NCBI RefSeq assembly: GCF_020889785.1
Contig: NZ_JACMYK010000011.1
Location: 43,299-107,298 of the forward strand
Length of the DNA stretch: 64,000 nt
Reading direction: 5' to 3'
From: Bradyrhizobium acaciae
GTDB lineage: Bacteria; Pseudomonadota; Alphaproteobacteria; Rhizobiales; Xanthobacteraceae
Shown here: in pieces, positions 34,351-42,495 of the stretch
How the letters are laid out: every line of letters begins with the position of its first letter
Position numbering within the stretch: position 1 is the first letter of the stretch
The notes under the pieces: model-generated
Seen by the model: the letters and a program-made list of their open reading frames with translations, nothing else
Database searches by the model: none
What the model was told of the DNA's origin: nothing
Position numbers and translations under genes: made by a program

Positions 34351-35972
34351 GCGAGACTGTCCTTTCGCTCGACGGCCTGACGGTGCGGCTGCCCAAAGGC
34401 GCCGACCGGCCGCATGCGCTGTCCGATGTCTCGCTCTCGATCGCGTCGAACGAGATCCTCTGCGTGGTCGGGGAATCCGGCTCCGGCAAGTCGATGATGG
34501 CGAATGCCATCATGCGGCTGCTGCCGAACGAGGTGACCATCGAACAAGGCCGGATGATGTTCGACGGTCGCGATCTCTGCGCCGCCGATGCCGCAGAAAT
34601 GCGCGATGTGCGCGGCGCCGGGATCGCGATGATCTTCCAGGAGCCGATGACGGCGCTCAACCCGTTGCGCACGATCGGCGACCAGATCGGCGAGATGTTT
34701 GCGATCCACACCGGCCTGTCCAAGGCCGAGATCAACGCGCGGGTGCTGGCGCTGCTCGAGGACGTTCGCATCCCCGACCCGAAGGCAGCCGCAAAGGCCT
34801 ATCCGCACGAGCTCTCCGGCGGCCAGCGCCAGCGCGCCATGATCGCGATGGCGCTCGCGCTCGACCCGAAGCTCCTGATCGCGGACGAGCCGACCACCGC
34901 GCTCGACGTCACGACGCAGGCGCAGATCCTGAAGCTGATCCGCGATCTGCAGCAGCGCAAGAAGACCGCGGTGCTGTTCATCACCCATGATTTCGGCGTG
35001 GTGGCCGAGATCGCCGACCGCGTCGTGGTGATGCAGCACGGTGCAATCGTCGAGCAAGGCACGGCAGACAAGGTGCTGAACGATCCGCAGCATGCCTACA
35101 CCAGGCAGCTGATCGCTGCCGTGCCGCCGTTGACGGCGCCGCCGCCGCGTATCCTGTCCGGCAAGGACATTCTGACCATCGACGGGGTTTCAAAAACCTA
35201 CCGCACCGGCGGCTTCCTCGGCCGCGGCGCGCGGATCACGGAAGCCGTGAAGAACGTCTCGCTGCGCCTGCCGCGCGGCGCGACGCTCGGCATCGTCGGC
35301 GAGTCCGGTTCGGGCAAATCGACGCTGGCACGCTGCATCGTCCGGCTGGTCGATCCCGACACCGGATCGATCGTGCTCGACGGCAAGGACTGGGCAAAAC
35401 TCGGCCGCGACGAGATCAGGCACGAGACCCGCCACATCCAGATGGTGTTCCAGGATCCCTTCGCCTCGCTCAACCCGCGCCGCAAGGCGGCCGAGCTGGT
35501 GGCGCAGGGACCGATCGTGCACGGCACCGACCGCGCCACCGCGATCGCGGAAGCGCGAAAGCTGTTCGAGCTGGTCGGGCTCGACCCGTCCGCCGGCGAC
35601 CGCTTCCCGCACGAATTCTCCGGCGGCCAACGGCAGCGCATCGGGCTTGCGCGGGCGCTGGCGCTGAGGCCGGATGTGCTGGTCGCCGACGAGCCGGTCT
35701 CGGCACTCGACGTTTCTGTGCAGGCGCAGGTCTTGAGGTTGCTCGCCGAGCTGCGCCAGCAGCTCGGCCTCTCCATCGTCTTCATCACCCATGATCTGCG
35801 TGTCGCCGCGCAGATCTGCGATCTCGTCGCTGTCATGAAGGATGGCGCCGTGGTCGAGCAAGGATTGACCGATGAAGTCTTCGGCAAGCCGCAGCATCCC
35901 TATACGCAGGCGCTGTTGTCGGCGATCCCCGGCGGCGATTTCACGCGAAAGCGCGACGCCTTGATCGCCTGA
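34347..35972 (+). CDS. Fused dual ABC ATPase, DppD-DppF type
   Basis: The 541-residue protein has two ATPase domains. Domain 1: Walker A GESGSGKS (42-49), signature LSGGQRQRAMIAMALA, Walker B LLIADEPTTALD. Domain 2, after residue 265: Walker A GESGSGKST, signature FSGGQRQRIGLARALA, Walker B VLVADEPVSALD. The linker and C-terminus carry the oligopeptide-type tails with HAYTRQLIAAVPPL and HPYTQALLSAIPGG. It overlaps the preceding permease by four bases (ATGA). It completes the importer, whose DppC partner is frameshifted. Confidence 0.93.
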   Translation: MSETVLSLDGLTVRLPKGADRPHALSDVSLSIASNEILCVVGESGSGKSMMANAIMRLLPNEVTIEQGRMMFDGRDLCAADAAEMRDVRGAGIAMIFQEPMTALNPLRTIGDQIGEMFAIHTGLSKAEINARVLALLEDVRIPDPKAAAKAYPHELSGGQRQRAMIAMALALDPKLLIADEPTTALDVTTQAQILKLIRDLQQRKKTAVLFITHDFGVVAEIADRVVVMQHGAIVEQGTADKVLNDPQHAYTRQLIAAVPPLTAPPPRILSGKDILTIDGVSKTYRTGGFLGRGARITEAVKNVSLRLPRGATLGIVGESGSGKSTLARCIVRLVDPDTGSIVLDGKDWAKLGRDEIRHETRHIQMVFQDPFASLNPRRKAAELVAQGPIVHGTDRATAIAEARKLFELVGLDPSAGDRFPHEFSGGQRQRIGLARALALRPDVLVADEPVSALDVSVQAQVLRLLAELRQQLGLSIVFITHDLRVAAQICDLVAVMKDGAVVEQGLTDEVFGKPQHPYTQALLSAIPGGDFTRKRDALIA

Positions 35973-35987
35973 TCAGGCTGCTCGCCT

Positions 35988-37355
35988 TTACCGCGACCGG
36001 CGCGAGGCGAGCAAATGCTCCGCCCAGCGCAGCAGCTCGAAGCGATCGCCCCCGACCAGCTCCTGCGCATCGCGCTGCCGGTACAGCACCAGCATCCAGG
36101 GCGCGAGCTTGCGTAGCAAGCCGTGCGCCATGTACTGCACCGGCTCGGTGAACGGCAGCGCCAGCTCGCTTTCCGGCACGTCCTGCACGGCCCTTGCCAA
36201 TTCGCGGCCGAGCGGAATCGTCAGCGCGACGGCGCGGCCGTTGCAGCCGGTCCAGCCATAGGCGTTCGGTCCGAGGCGATGCATGCGCGGCAGGAAATCC
36301 GCGGTCATTCCGACATAGCCGTTCCAGACATAGTCGAACGAGACGTCGCCGATCTGCGGCCACAGACGCTGCAACCGCTCGGTCACCCGCGCCTTCAGCC
36401 GCGCGGTCTTATCACCGGGGCCGAGCACGGCGCCGCCGGTGACGAGGCGATTGCGGGCGTCGTAGCGTGCGAAGTAGAGCTCGCCATGGGTATCCGACAT
36501 CGCCTGCCGGCCGGGGATGATGGTCTTGCGGACATTGTCCGACAGCGGCTGCGTCGCCATCTGCCACGACAGTACCGGCATCACCTCGGTCGCGATCTCC
36601 GGCACCAGCGATTTCGCGAACTCGCCGCTATAGGCATTGGTGGCGACGACAAGCGCGCGGCCGGAGATTTCGCCCTTCTCGGTCTTCACCACCCAGCGAT
36701 CGCCGCGGCGCTCGAAAGCGAGCGCGGGCGAGCGGGCGTAGATCCGCGCACCTAGCCCAAGCACGGTGCGCGCGAGGCCCCGCGCCAGCGCCAGCGGATT
36801 GACGTGACCGCCGGTCCTGTTCCAGAAGCCGCCGTACCACGCATCCGAGCCGAGTATGTCCCGGGTCTGGTCGCGCGACAGCAATTCGACCGGCGCTCCG
36901 AATTTCGACCACTGCTGCACTCGTCGTTCGGCGATCTTGATCCGCCCGGGCGAATGAACCGGCTGCACCCAGCCGGCCTGCTCCTGCTCGGCCTCGATGT
37001 TGTAGCGCTTGACGACGTCGAAGAGCATTGCCGCACTGTCGCGCAGCATCGCGACGAAGCGCTCGCCGGCGGCGCCGTGCCTCTTGATGATGTCATCGGG
37101 ATCAGGGCGCGACAGCGTCGGGATCACCTGGCCGTTGTTGCGGCCCGAGGCGCCCCAGCCCGGCTCTGCGGCCTCGACGATCGCGACGTCGACATTGGCC
37201 TCGCGCAGATGCAGCGCGGTCGACAGCCCCGTGAAGCCGCCGCCGATGATGACGACGTCGGCCTGCTGCGCGCCGGTCAATTCGGGGCAATCGGGCCCTG
37301 ACGGCGTCACGGCTGCCCAGAGCGAATTGGGCCAGCGCACGGCATTGCTGGTCAT
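35988..37355 (-). CDS. FAD-dependent amine oxidase, DadA/PuuB-like
   Basis: The 455-residue enzyme has an N-terminal FAD-binding motif, VVIIGGGFTGLSTALHLREA (about 33-52), with the acid that ends the second strand in VAIVEAAEPGWGASGRNNGQV. The GWGASGRN stretch is typical of gamma-glutamylputrescine oxidase and related glycine/amino acid oxidases. ATAT-like closure GWTGCNGRAVALTIPLGRELA lies near the C-terminus. Start choice: ATG 37355 has AAGGA five bases upstream; ATG 37358 is too close. It is convergent with the peptide ABC operon and may oxidise an amine or N-methyl amino acid brought in by it. Confidence 0.88.
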   Translation of the reverse strand: MTSNAVRWPNSLWAAVTPSGPDCPELTGAQQADVVIIGGGFTGLSTALHLREANVDVAIVEAAEPGWGASGRNNGQVIPTLSRPDPDDIIKRHGAAGERFVAMLRDSAAMLFDVVKRYNIEAEQEQAGWVQPVHSPGRIKIAERRVQQWSKFGAPVELLSRDQTRDILGSDAWYGGFWNRTGGHVNPLALARGLARTVLGLGARIYARSPALAFERRGDRWVVKTEKGEISGRALVVATNAYSGEFAKSLVPEIATEVMPVLSWQMATQPLSDNVRKTIIPGRQAMSDTHGELYFARYDARNRLVTGGAVLGPGDKTARLKARVTERLQRLWPQIGDVSFDYVWNGYVGMTADFLPRMHRLGPNAYGWTGCNGRAVALTIPLGRELARAVQDVPESELALPFTEPVQYMAHGLLRKLAPWMLVLYRQRDAQELVGGDRFELLRWAEHLLASRRSR

Positions 37356-37433
37356 CATGATCCTTTCTTGCGGGCGCCCGGTCATTCTGGTTAGCTTCAC
37401 TCTACTCTCCTATTTCAGCCGGGAAGACAACAA

Positions 37434-38288
37434 GTGGCACTCAAGAACGTCATCGGAATCGATCACGCCGTAGTCATGGTGAAAGACCTCGACAAGGCGG
37501 CCGAGAATTACAAGCGGCTCGGCTTCACCGTGTCGCCGCGCGGCACCCACAGCGCGCATATGGGATCGGGCAACTACACCATCATGTTCGACCCCGATTA
37601 CATGGAATTGCTCGGCGTGCTGACGCCGACGGAACACAATGCTCCGGCGCGCGCCTTCCTGGAGAAGCGCGGCGAAGGCATCGAACGGATCGCGTTCACC
37701 GCGGTGGATTCCACCGCCGGTGCCGAGGAGATCCGAACACGCGGCTATGCCCCGATCGGGCCGACCGATTTCGAGCGCCCGGTGAGCTTGCCTGATGGCA
37801 CCGTTTCGGCGGCGAAATTCCGCACCTTCCAGTGGCCGACCGCCGAGGCGCCCGGCGGCGTCCGCATCTTCGCCTGCCAGCACAAGACCCGCGAGACGGT
37901 GTGGATTCCCGAACTGATGACGCACGCCAATGGGGCAAACCGCCTCAAGCAGGTGCTGATCGTCTCGCCGGATCCCGCAACCGATGCCGCGCATCTGTCC
38001 AAGATGATCGATATCGCTGTCAGGAACGATCCCGACGGTGCGGTTGCGGTGCCGTCCGGCGGCGATCGCGCCGACTTCGTGTTCCTGACCAGGGATCAGC
38101 TCGGCAAGCGCTATCCCGGCGTGTCGCTTGACGGCCTGTCCGAGCGCGGCGGCGCCGGCCTCGTGATCGCGGCCGACCTTGCCGCCACCGAGAAGGCGCT
38201 CGGCGCGACCGGCGTGAAGAACGGCGGCGGCATCACCGTGCCGCCGGCTGCTGCGAACGGCACCCTGCTCGCCTTCGTCAAGGCCTAA
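37434..38288 (+). CDS. VOC-family (glyoxalase-like) protein
   Basis: This 284-residue protein has an N-terminal glyoxalase/bleomycin-resistance fold: IDHAVVMVKDLDKAAENYKRLGF (residues 9-31) with the metal-binding-type His, and YMELLGV near 60 with the Glu. It belongs to the longer glyoxalase-like group of proteins around 280 residues with a second, weaker repeat (LKQVLIVSPDPATDAAHLSKM). The start is a GTG at 37434 with GGGAAG upstream. It is divergent from the FAD oxidase. The reaction is not known; VOC proteins catalyse isomerisation, ring cleavage or epimerisation. Confidence 0.8.
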   Translation: MALKNVIGIDHAVVMVKDLDKAAENYKRLGFTVSPRGTHSAHMGSGNYTIMFDPDYMELLGVLTPTEHNAPARAFLEKRGEGIERIAFTAVDSTAGAEEIRTRGYAPIGPTDFERPVSLPDGTVSAAKFRTFQWPTAEAPGGVRIFACQHKTRETVWIPELMTHANGANRLKQVLIVSPDPATDAAHLSKMIDIAVRNDPDGAVAVPSGGDRADFVFLTRDQLGKRYPGVSLDGLSERGGAGLVIAADLAATEKALGATGVKNGGGITVPPAAANGTLLAFVKA

Positions 38289-38398
38289 CTGCCATCGCAC
38301 GCGCGGCGCTGCATCATGCGGCGCCGCGTATGTTGCCCAAGACGACGCGCAGAAGCGCTCCAGCATCGATGCGATTTTTGATCGTATCAATGCTGTTG

Positions 38399-38416
38399 GT
38401 GCATCGGTCGATGCAC
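38399..38416. promoter_or_regulatory. Perfect 7-bp inverted repeat, possible operator
   Basis: GTGCATC and GATGCAC flank GGTC about 85-100 bases before the sugar-type binding-protein gene. The size fits a repressor site; a related GCATCGATGC lies at 38363-38372. Confidence 0.3.
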
Positions 38417-38419
38417 GAT

Positions 38420-38460
38420 CCGTCCGGAAAACCGGTGTTCACTTTTCCGGATCATGCTCT
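38420..38460. repeat. Rhizobiales-type palindromic intergenic element
   Basis: CCGGAAAA and TTTTCCGG (38424-38450) are inverted around CCGGTGTTCAC and followed by ATCATGCTCT. This GGAAAA...TTTTCCGGATCATG layout is a widespread intergenic element in Rhizobiales genomes. It lies 40 bases before the binding protein gene, so it may be part of its leader. Confidence 0.65.
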
Positions 38461-38501
38461 AGTATCCCTCCCAAACAAGAAGCAGTCCCTGGGAGAGAAA
38501 C

Positions 38502-39824
38502 ATGTCGCATCACCTGATCTCGCGCCGGCAGATGCTGGCGGGCACGGCCGCCGCGGGCGCGGTTGGAATGACCGGATTTCCGGCCCGCGCCGAGGTCAAC
38601 TGGAAGAAATATTCCGGCACCACGCTCGAAGTCAGCCTCGCCAAGGGACCGCGCGGCGACAATCTGCAAAAATACATCAAGGAATTCACCGAGCTCACCG
38701 GCATCAAGGTCGAATCCGAGCAGGTCCCCGAGCAGCAGCAGCGCCAGAAATGCGTGATCGAACTGTCGTCGGGCAAGCCGAGCTTCGACGTCGTTCATCT
38801 CAGCTATCACGTGCAAAAGCGGCAATTCGAGAAGGCCGGCTGGCTCGCCGACATGTCGGGCTATCTCAAGGATCCGAGCCTGACGCTGCCGGACCTCGTC
38901 GAGAGCGATTTCTCCGCAGCCGGCCTGCAATATGCACGCAACGACAAGGGCCAGATGCTGTCGCTGCCGTGGTCGGTCGACTATTTCATCCTCTACTACA
39001 ACAAGGAGTTGTTCCAGAAGAAGGGCGTCGAGGTCCCGAAGACGCTGGAGGAGATGGCGGTCGCCGCCGAGAAGCTCACCGATCCCAAGGAAGGCATCTA
39101 CGGCTTCGTCGGCCGCGGCCTGCGCAACGCCAACATGGCGATGTGGACCAACTTCTATCTGAACTACGGCGGCGAATTCCTCGATGCGAAGGGCAATATC
39201 CTGACCGATGGCCCCGAGGCCGTCGAAGCGACAAAACTCTATCAGCGGCTGCTGACCAAATGCGCGCCGCCCGGCGTCGCCGGCTTCAACTGGATGGAGT
39301 CGATGGCGTCCTTCACCCAAGGCAGATCGGCGATGTGGATCGACGCCGACGGCTGGGCGCCGCCGCTGGAAGATCCCGCCGCCTCACGCGTCGTCGGCAA
39401 GGTCGGCTACACGCTGGTGCCGGCCGGTCCCAAGGGCAGTTTCTCCTCGACCTATGGCGACGGCGTCGGCATTGCCGCCGCCAGCAAGAACAAGGAAGCC
39501 GCCTATCTGCTCTGCCAATGGGTGGTTTCGAAGGGACAGGGCGCGCGCCTGCTGCAAGCCGGCGGCGGCGTACCATTCCGCAACTCCATCGTCGACGATG
39601 CCGAGGTCGCCAAGGGCGTCAAGACCAAGGAATGGCTGCAATCGGTGGTCGATTCCGCCAAGATCTCGAAGCTCGGCCTGCCCGTCATCATCCCGGTCGC
39701 TGAATTCCGCGACATCGTCGGTGCGGCACTGACCGCGACGCTGTCGGGCACCGATCCCGCCACCGAGCTGAAGAAGGCGCACGAGCAATTCCGCCCCATC
39801 CTGGAGCGTAGCGAAAAAGCGTGA
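38502..39824 (+). CDS. Sugar-type ABC periplasmic binding protein (SBP_bac_1 family)
   Basis: The 440-residue precursor has a twin-arginine signal (ISRRQMLAGTAAAGAVGMT). The mature protein shows ELTGIKVESEQVPEQQQRQK, SLPWSVDYFILYYNKELFQKKG (the family 1 signature) and PVIIPVAEFRDIVGAAL, matching UgpB/MalE-like carriers of sugars, glycerophosphodiesters or polyols. It starts at ATG 38502 after GGGAGAG. It is followed with a four-base overlap by two permeases; no ATPase gene accompanies them. Confidence 0.92.
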   Translation: MSHHLISRRQMLAGTAAAGAVGMTGFPARAEVNWKKYSGTTLEVSLAKGPRGDNLQKYIKEFTELTGIKVESEQVPEQQQRQKCVIELSSGKPSFDVVHLSYHVQKRQFEKAGWLADMSGYLKDPSLTLPDLVESDFSAAGLQYARNDKGQMLSLPWSVDYFILYYNKELFQKKGVEVPKTLEEMAVAAEKLTDPKEGIYGFVGRGLRNANMAMWTNFYLNYGGEFLDAKGNILTDGPEAVEATKLYQRLLTKCAPPGVAGFNWMESMASFTQGRSAMWIDADGWAPPLEDPAASRVVGKVGYTLVPAGPKGSFSSTYGDGVGIAAASKNKEAAYLLCQWVVSKGQGARLLQAGGGVPFRNSIVDDAEVAKGVKTKEWLQSVVDSAKISKLGLPVIIPVAEFRDIVGAALTATLSGTDPATELKKAHEQFRPILERSEKA

Positions 39825-40759
39825 GCGTGGTGACTCAAGCTTCGCCGGCTGCGGCCGATCATGCCGCGCCGGCGCGTGAATGGCGTCCGCCGTCCTATTG
39901 GCCGTTCGTGATCCCGGCGCTCGTCGTGGTGCTGGCGGTGATCATCTTTCCCTGGGTGTTCACGATCTGGATGAGCATGCAGGAATGGAAGGTCGGTTCG
40001 CCCACCACCTTCGTCGGGCTCGCCAACTATTTGCGGCTGCCGACCGATCCGCGCTTCGTCGAGGCGGTCGGGCACACATTGTCCTACACCGCGCTGTCGG
40101 TATTGCTGCCGCTGGTGTTCGGCACGCTGGCGGCGGTGGTGTTTCACCAGAAATTCGCCGCGCGCGGTTTCCTGCGCGGCATCTTCATCATGCCGATGAT
40201 GGCGACACCCGTGGCCATCGCGCTGGTGTGGACCATGATGTTCCACCCGCAGCTTGGCGTCTTGAACTATCTACTTTCGCTGGTCGGCCTGCCGCCGCAA
40301 CTCTGGGTGTTCAACCCGACCACCGTGATTCCCTCGCTGGTGCTGGTCGAGACCTGGCAATGGACACCGCTGGTGATGCTGATCGTGCTCGGCGGCCTCG
40401 CCGCGATCCCGACCGAGCCGTATGAGAGCGCGCAGATCGACGGCGCCAATTTCTGGCAGGTGTTCCGCTTCATCACGCTTCCCCTGATCATGCCGTTCCT
40501 GTTCATCGCCGGCATGATCCGCATGATCGACGCGGTGAAAAGCTTCGACATCATCTTCGCGATCACGCAAGGAGGGCCCGGCTCGGCGTCGGAGACCATC
40601 AACGTCTATCTCTACAGCGTCGCCTTCGTCTATTACGACCTCGGCTACGGATCGGCGATCGCGGTGGTGTTCTTCCTGCTGATCGTGGCGCTGGCAGCGC
40701 TGCTGCTCTACTTGCGCAAGCGCCTGCTGTGGACGTCGCAGCTCGGGAGCGAGGCATGA
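39821..40759 (+). CDS. Sugar-type ABC permease, UgpA/MalF type
   Basis: The 312-residue permease has six membrane segments (WPFVIPALVVVLAVIIFPWVF first) and the EAA loop EPYESAQIDGANFWQVFRFITLPLI. The start is GTG 39821, overlapping the binding-protein stop. With the next gene it forms the membrane channel. Confidence 0.92.
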   Translation: MSVVTQASPAAADHAAPAREWRPPSYWPFVIPALVVVLAVIIFPWVFTIWMSMQEWKVGSPTTFVGLANYLRLPTDPRFVEAVGHTLSYTALSVLLPLVFGTLAAVVFHQKFAARGFLRGIFIMPMMATPVAIALVWTMMFHPQLGVLNYLLSLVGLPPQLWVFNPTTVIPSLVLVETWQWTPLVMLIVLGGLAAIPTEPYESAQIDGANFWQVFRFITLPLIMPFLFIAGMIRMIDAVKSFDIIFAITQGGPGSASETINVYLYSVAFVYYDLGYGSAIAVVFFLLIVALAALLLYLRKRLLWTSQLGSEA

Positions 40760-41580
40760 ACCCGCGCTATATCGTCGGCCGGATCGGGCTTTGGCTGTCG
40801 GTGTTCGTCATCGTCTCGCCGGCGATCCTGTTCTTCCTCTGGATGGGCTCGCTGTCGCTGAAATTCGAAATCGACAACGCCTCCTATCCGCCGGTGTTCT
40901 TTCCGGAGCATATCGCCTGGAAGAACTATGCCGACGTGTTCGCGTCGAACCGCTTCCTGACCTATTTCACCAACAGCCTTGTCGTCACCGGCTGCGCCAC
41001 GGCGCTGGCGATGCTGGTCGGCGTGCCCGCCGGCTACGGCATTGCGCGGATGGCCGCGCATAAATCGGCGATCGTGATCCTGATCGCGCGCATCACGCCG
41101 GGCCTGTCGTACCTGATCCCGCTGTTCCTGCTGTTCCAGTGGCTCGGCCTGCTCGGCACGCTGGTGCCGCAGATCATCATCCACCTCGTGGTCACCGTGC
41201 CGATCGTGATCTGGATCATGATCGGCTATTTCGAGACCACGCCGCTCGAGTTGGAAGAAGCCGCACTGATCGACGGCGCCACCCGCTGGCAGGTGTTCCG
41301 CCATGTCGCGCTGCCGATCGCAAGGCCCGGCCTCGCGGTCGCCTTCATCCTCGCGGTGATCTTCTCCTGGAACAACTTCGTGTTCGGCATCGTGCTGGCC
41401 GGACGCGAGACCCGCACGCTGCCGGTCGCGGTCTACAACATGATCTCGTTCGACCAGCTCAGCTGGGGCCCGCTCGCCGCCGCCGCATTGATCGTGACCG
41501 CGCCGGTGCTGCTGCTCACCGTGCTGGCGCAGCGGCAGATCGTCGCCGGGCTCACGGCGGGCGCGGTGAAAGGCGGCTAG
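40756..41580 (+). CDS. Sugar-type ABC permease, UgpE/MalG type
   Basis: At 274 residues it has six membrane segments (LWLSVFVIVSPAILFFLWMG first) and the EAA loop LEEAALIDGATRWQVFRHVALPIA. ATG 40756 overlaps the preceding stop (ATGA). The operon ends here without an MsmX/UgpC-type ATPase, so a shared ATPase encoded elsewhere must serve it. Confidence 0.92.
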   Translation: MNPRYIVGRIGLWLSVFVIVSPAILFFLWMGSLSLKFEIDNASYPPVFFPEHIAWKNYADVFASNRFLTYFTNSLVVTGCATALAMLVGVPAGYGIARMAAHKSAIVILIARITPGLSYLIPLFLLFQWLGLLGTLVPQIIIHLVVTVPIVIWIMIGYFETTPLELEEAALIDGATRWQVFRHVALPIARPGLAVAFILAVIFSWNNFVFGIVLAGRETRTLPVAVYNMISFDQLSWGPLAAAALIVTAPVLLLTVLAQRQIVAGLTAGAVKGG

Positions 41581-41859
41581 GTCAGATGGAGTTATGACGC
41601 CGTCGCAGGGGGCGTTGCCAAAATATCGAAAACAACCCCATGCAAAGGTGCCGGCGGCGCCCGACGTTCGACCGGGCAACTTGACATGTCGGGCAACTCA
41701 GGGATATATTCTAATATTCCGAAATTGGGCAGACGTCGCCCTGCCGCTGTCGCATATGGCATCAGCGAGCTTGTGCAGTGGCGGCACCGCGGCACTTCGC
41801 CCTCGCGACCGATCGCCGACGCGCAGGAATGAAGAGGCTGCGAACTCAGGCGCGCGCAA
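41581..41859. other. Region holding a strong promoter but no convincing gene
   Basis: Downstream of the promoter at 41681-41710 the plus strand has a 57-codon frame from 41756, but it lacks a ribosome-binding site and has unnatural composition. The region is better explained as a non-coding RNA start or a leader running towards the opposite-strand microprotein gene at 41860-41946. Confidence 0.45.
41681..41710 (+). promoter_or_regulatory. Near-consensus housekeeping promoter facing a microprotein gene
   Basis: TTGACA (41681-41686), 18 bases, TATATT (41705-41710). A 9-bp direct repeat CGGGCAACT at 41673-41681 and 41690-41698 overlaps it with a 17-base period and could be an operator. Transcription would run rightwards and, if not stopped, through the opposite strand of the 28-codon gene at 41860-41946. 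Confidence 0.6.
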
Positions 41860-41946
41860 CTACATCAAGATCGCAACCGCAGCAAAGGCAAATGGGGCTA
41901 GCCCCAAGATCACAATGCTCGCGGCGTAAAGGATTTCGTCGTCCAT
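41860..41946 (-). CDS. 28-residue membrane microprotein
   Basis: ATG 41946 follows GGGAG with a seven-base spacer. The peptide, MDDEILYAASIVILGLAPF then AFAAVAILM, has an acidic start and one 20-residue membrane helix with a central Gly-Leu-Ala-Pro kink. Its ribosome-binding site lies in a 6-bp hairpin (41953-41970). It faces a near-consensus promoter on the other strand. Both a type I toxin-like peptide and a small subunit of a membrane complex fit; no homologue is known to me. Confidence 0.5.
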   Translation of the reverse strand: MDDEILYAASIVILGLAPFAFAAVAILM

Positions 41947-41952
41947 GAGGCA

Positions 41953-41970
41953 ACTCCCGCGTCTGGGAGT
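41953..41970 (-). promoter_or_regulatory. Hairpin covering the microprotein ribosome-binding site
   Basis: On the minus strand ACTCCC (41970-41965), loop AGACGC, GGGAGT (41958-41953) form a perfect 6-bp stem; GGGAG is the Shine-Dalgarno of the ATG at 41946. Folding would block translation initiation. Confidence 0.5.
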
Positions 41971-42028
41971 CGAACCTTACTGCCGAAGCATCAGACGGTT
42001 TTGAGCGACGTCAAAAAATAGAGTGGTC

Positions 42029-42187
42029 TCACGCTGACTTCGGTGTTGGGTTTTGCTTTTGCCACTCGGCCAGCCTGGCTTCTTCCTCGGCCAGCAGCCT
42101 CTGCAGGATCGCGATCTTCACCGCGTCTGTTTCGATCGCCAACAGCTCTTTGAAATGAGCGATGTTCGCCCTGAAGATAAAATCCAC
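42029..42187 (-). CDS. Small conserved-type hypothetical protein (52 residues)
   Basis: A GTG at 42187 opens a charged helical peptide: FRANIAHFKELLAIETD, KIAILQRLLAEEEARLAEW, then QKQNPTPKSA. The composition and the AHFKELL...LLAEEEAKLAEW pattern are those of a small soluble protein family that I recognise from Bradyrhizobium genomes, function unknown. The helix from about residue 8 to 43 could form a coiled coil. GAGGGG lies about 11 bases upstream of the GTG. It is read towards the microprotein gene at 41946 and could share a transcript with it. Confidence 0.65.
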   Translation of the reverse strand: MDFIFRANIAHFKELLAIETDAVKIAILQRLLAEEEARLAEWQKQNPTPKSA

Positions 42188-42495
42188 CAAGGCTCAATCC
42201 CCTCGCACAGGAGCCCGGGAAGCATTCTGTCACAACATATGCGCTCATGACAGTCCCGATAACATTACTAACACTTTGACGCTGCTTCCATTTCTAGGAC
42301 AAACCCCGCTCTGGCGCGGCAGATGAGAGACTCTCCCGGCTCTGACCGGCCAACGGGCGAGGCAACGGGGCGGGCTCTTCCCTCGCAAACGCTGCATCAC
42401 CATCGGCAACGCCTTGCCTCCGCTTGATATGAATCAAGCAATCCCTTGGATTCCTGGAATTACATTCCGGCAAAGCTCGCCGGGAGAAATGCGAT
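42188..42495. other. Divergent intergenic region before the antiporter gene
   Basis: No gene seen. It holds the FNR/FixK-like box at 42424-42437 and presumably the start of the leftward small gene's transcript. Confidence 0.5.
42424..42437. promoter_or_regulatory. FNR/FixK-type box upstream of the AspT-like gene
   Basis: TTGAT-ATGA-ATCAA is a perfect FNR/FixK palindrome (TTGAT-N4-ATCAA), centred about 65 bases before the ATG at 42496. If it acts at -41.5, transcription would start near 42472. In Bradyrhizobium such boxes bind FixK2 or related Crp/Fnr factors in low oxygen. Confidence 0.7.

Noticed and set aside
41756..41929. 57-codon plus-strand frame after the strong promoter
   Set aside because: No ribosome-binding site, unnatural composition, and it overlaps the better-supported microprotein on the other strand.
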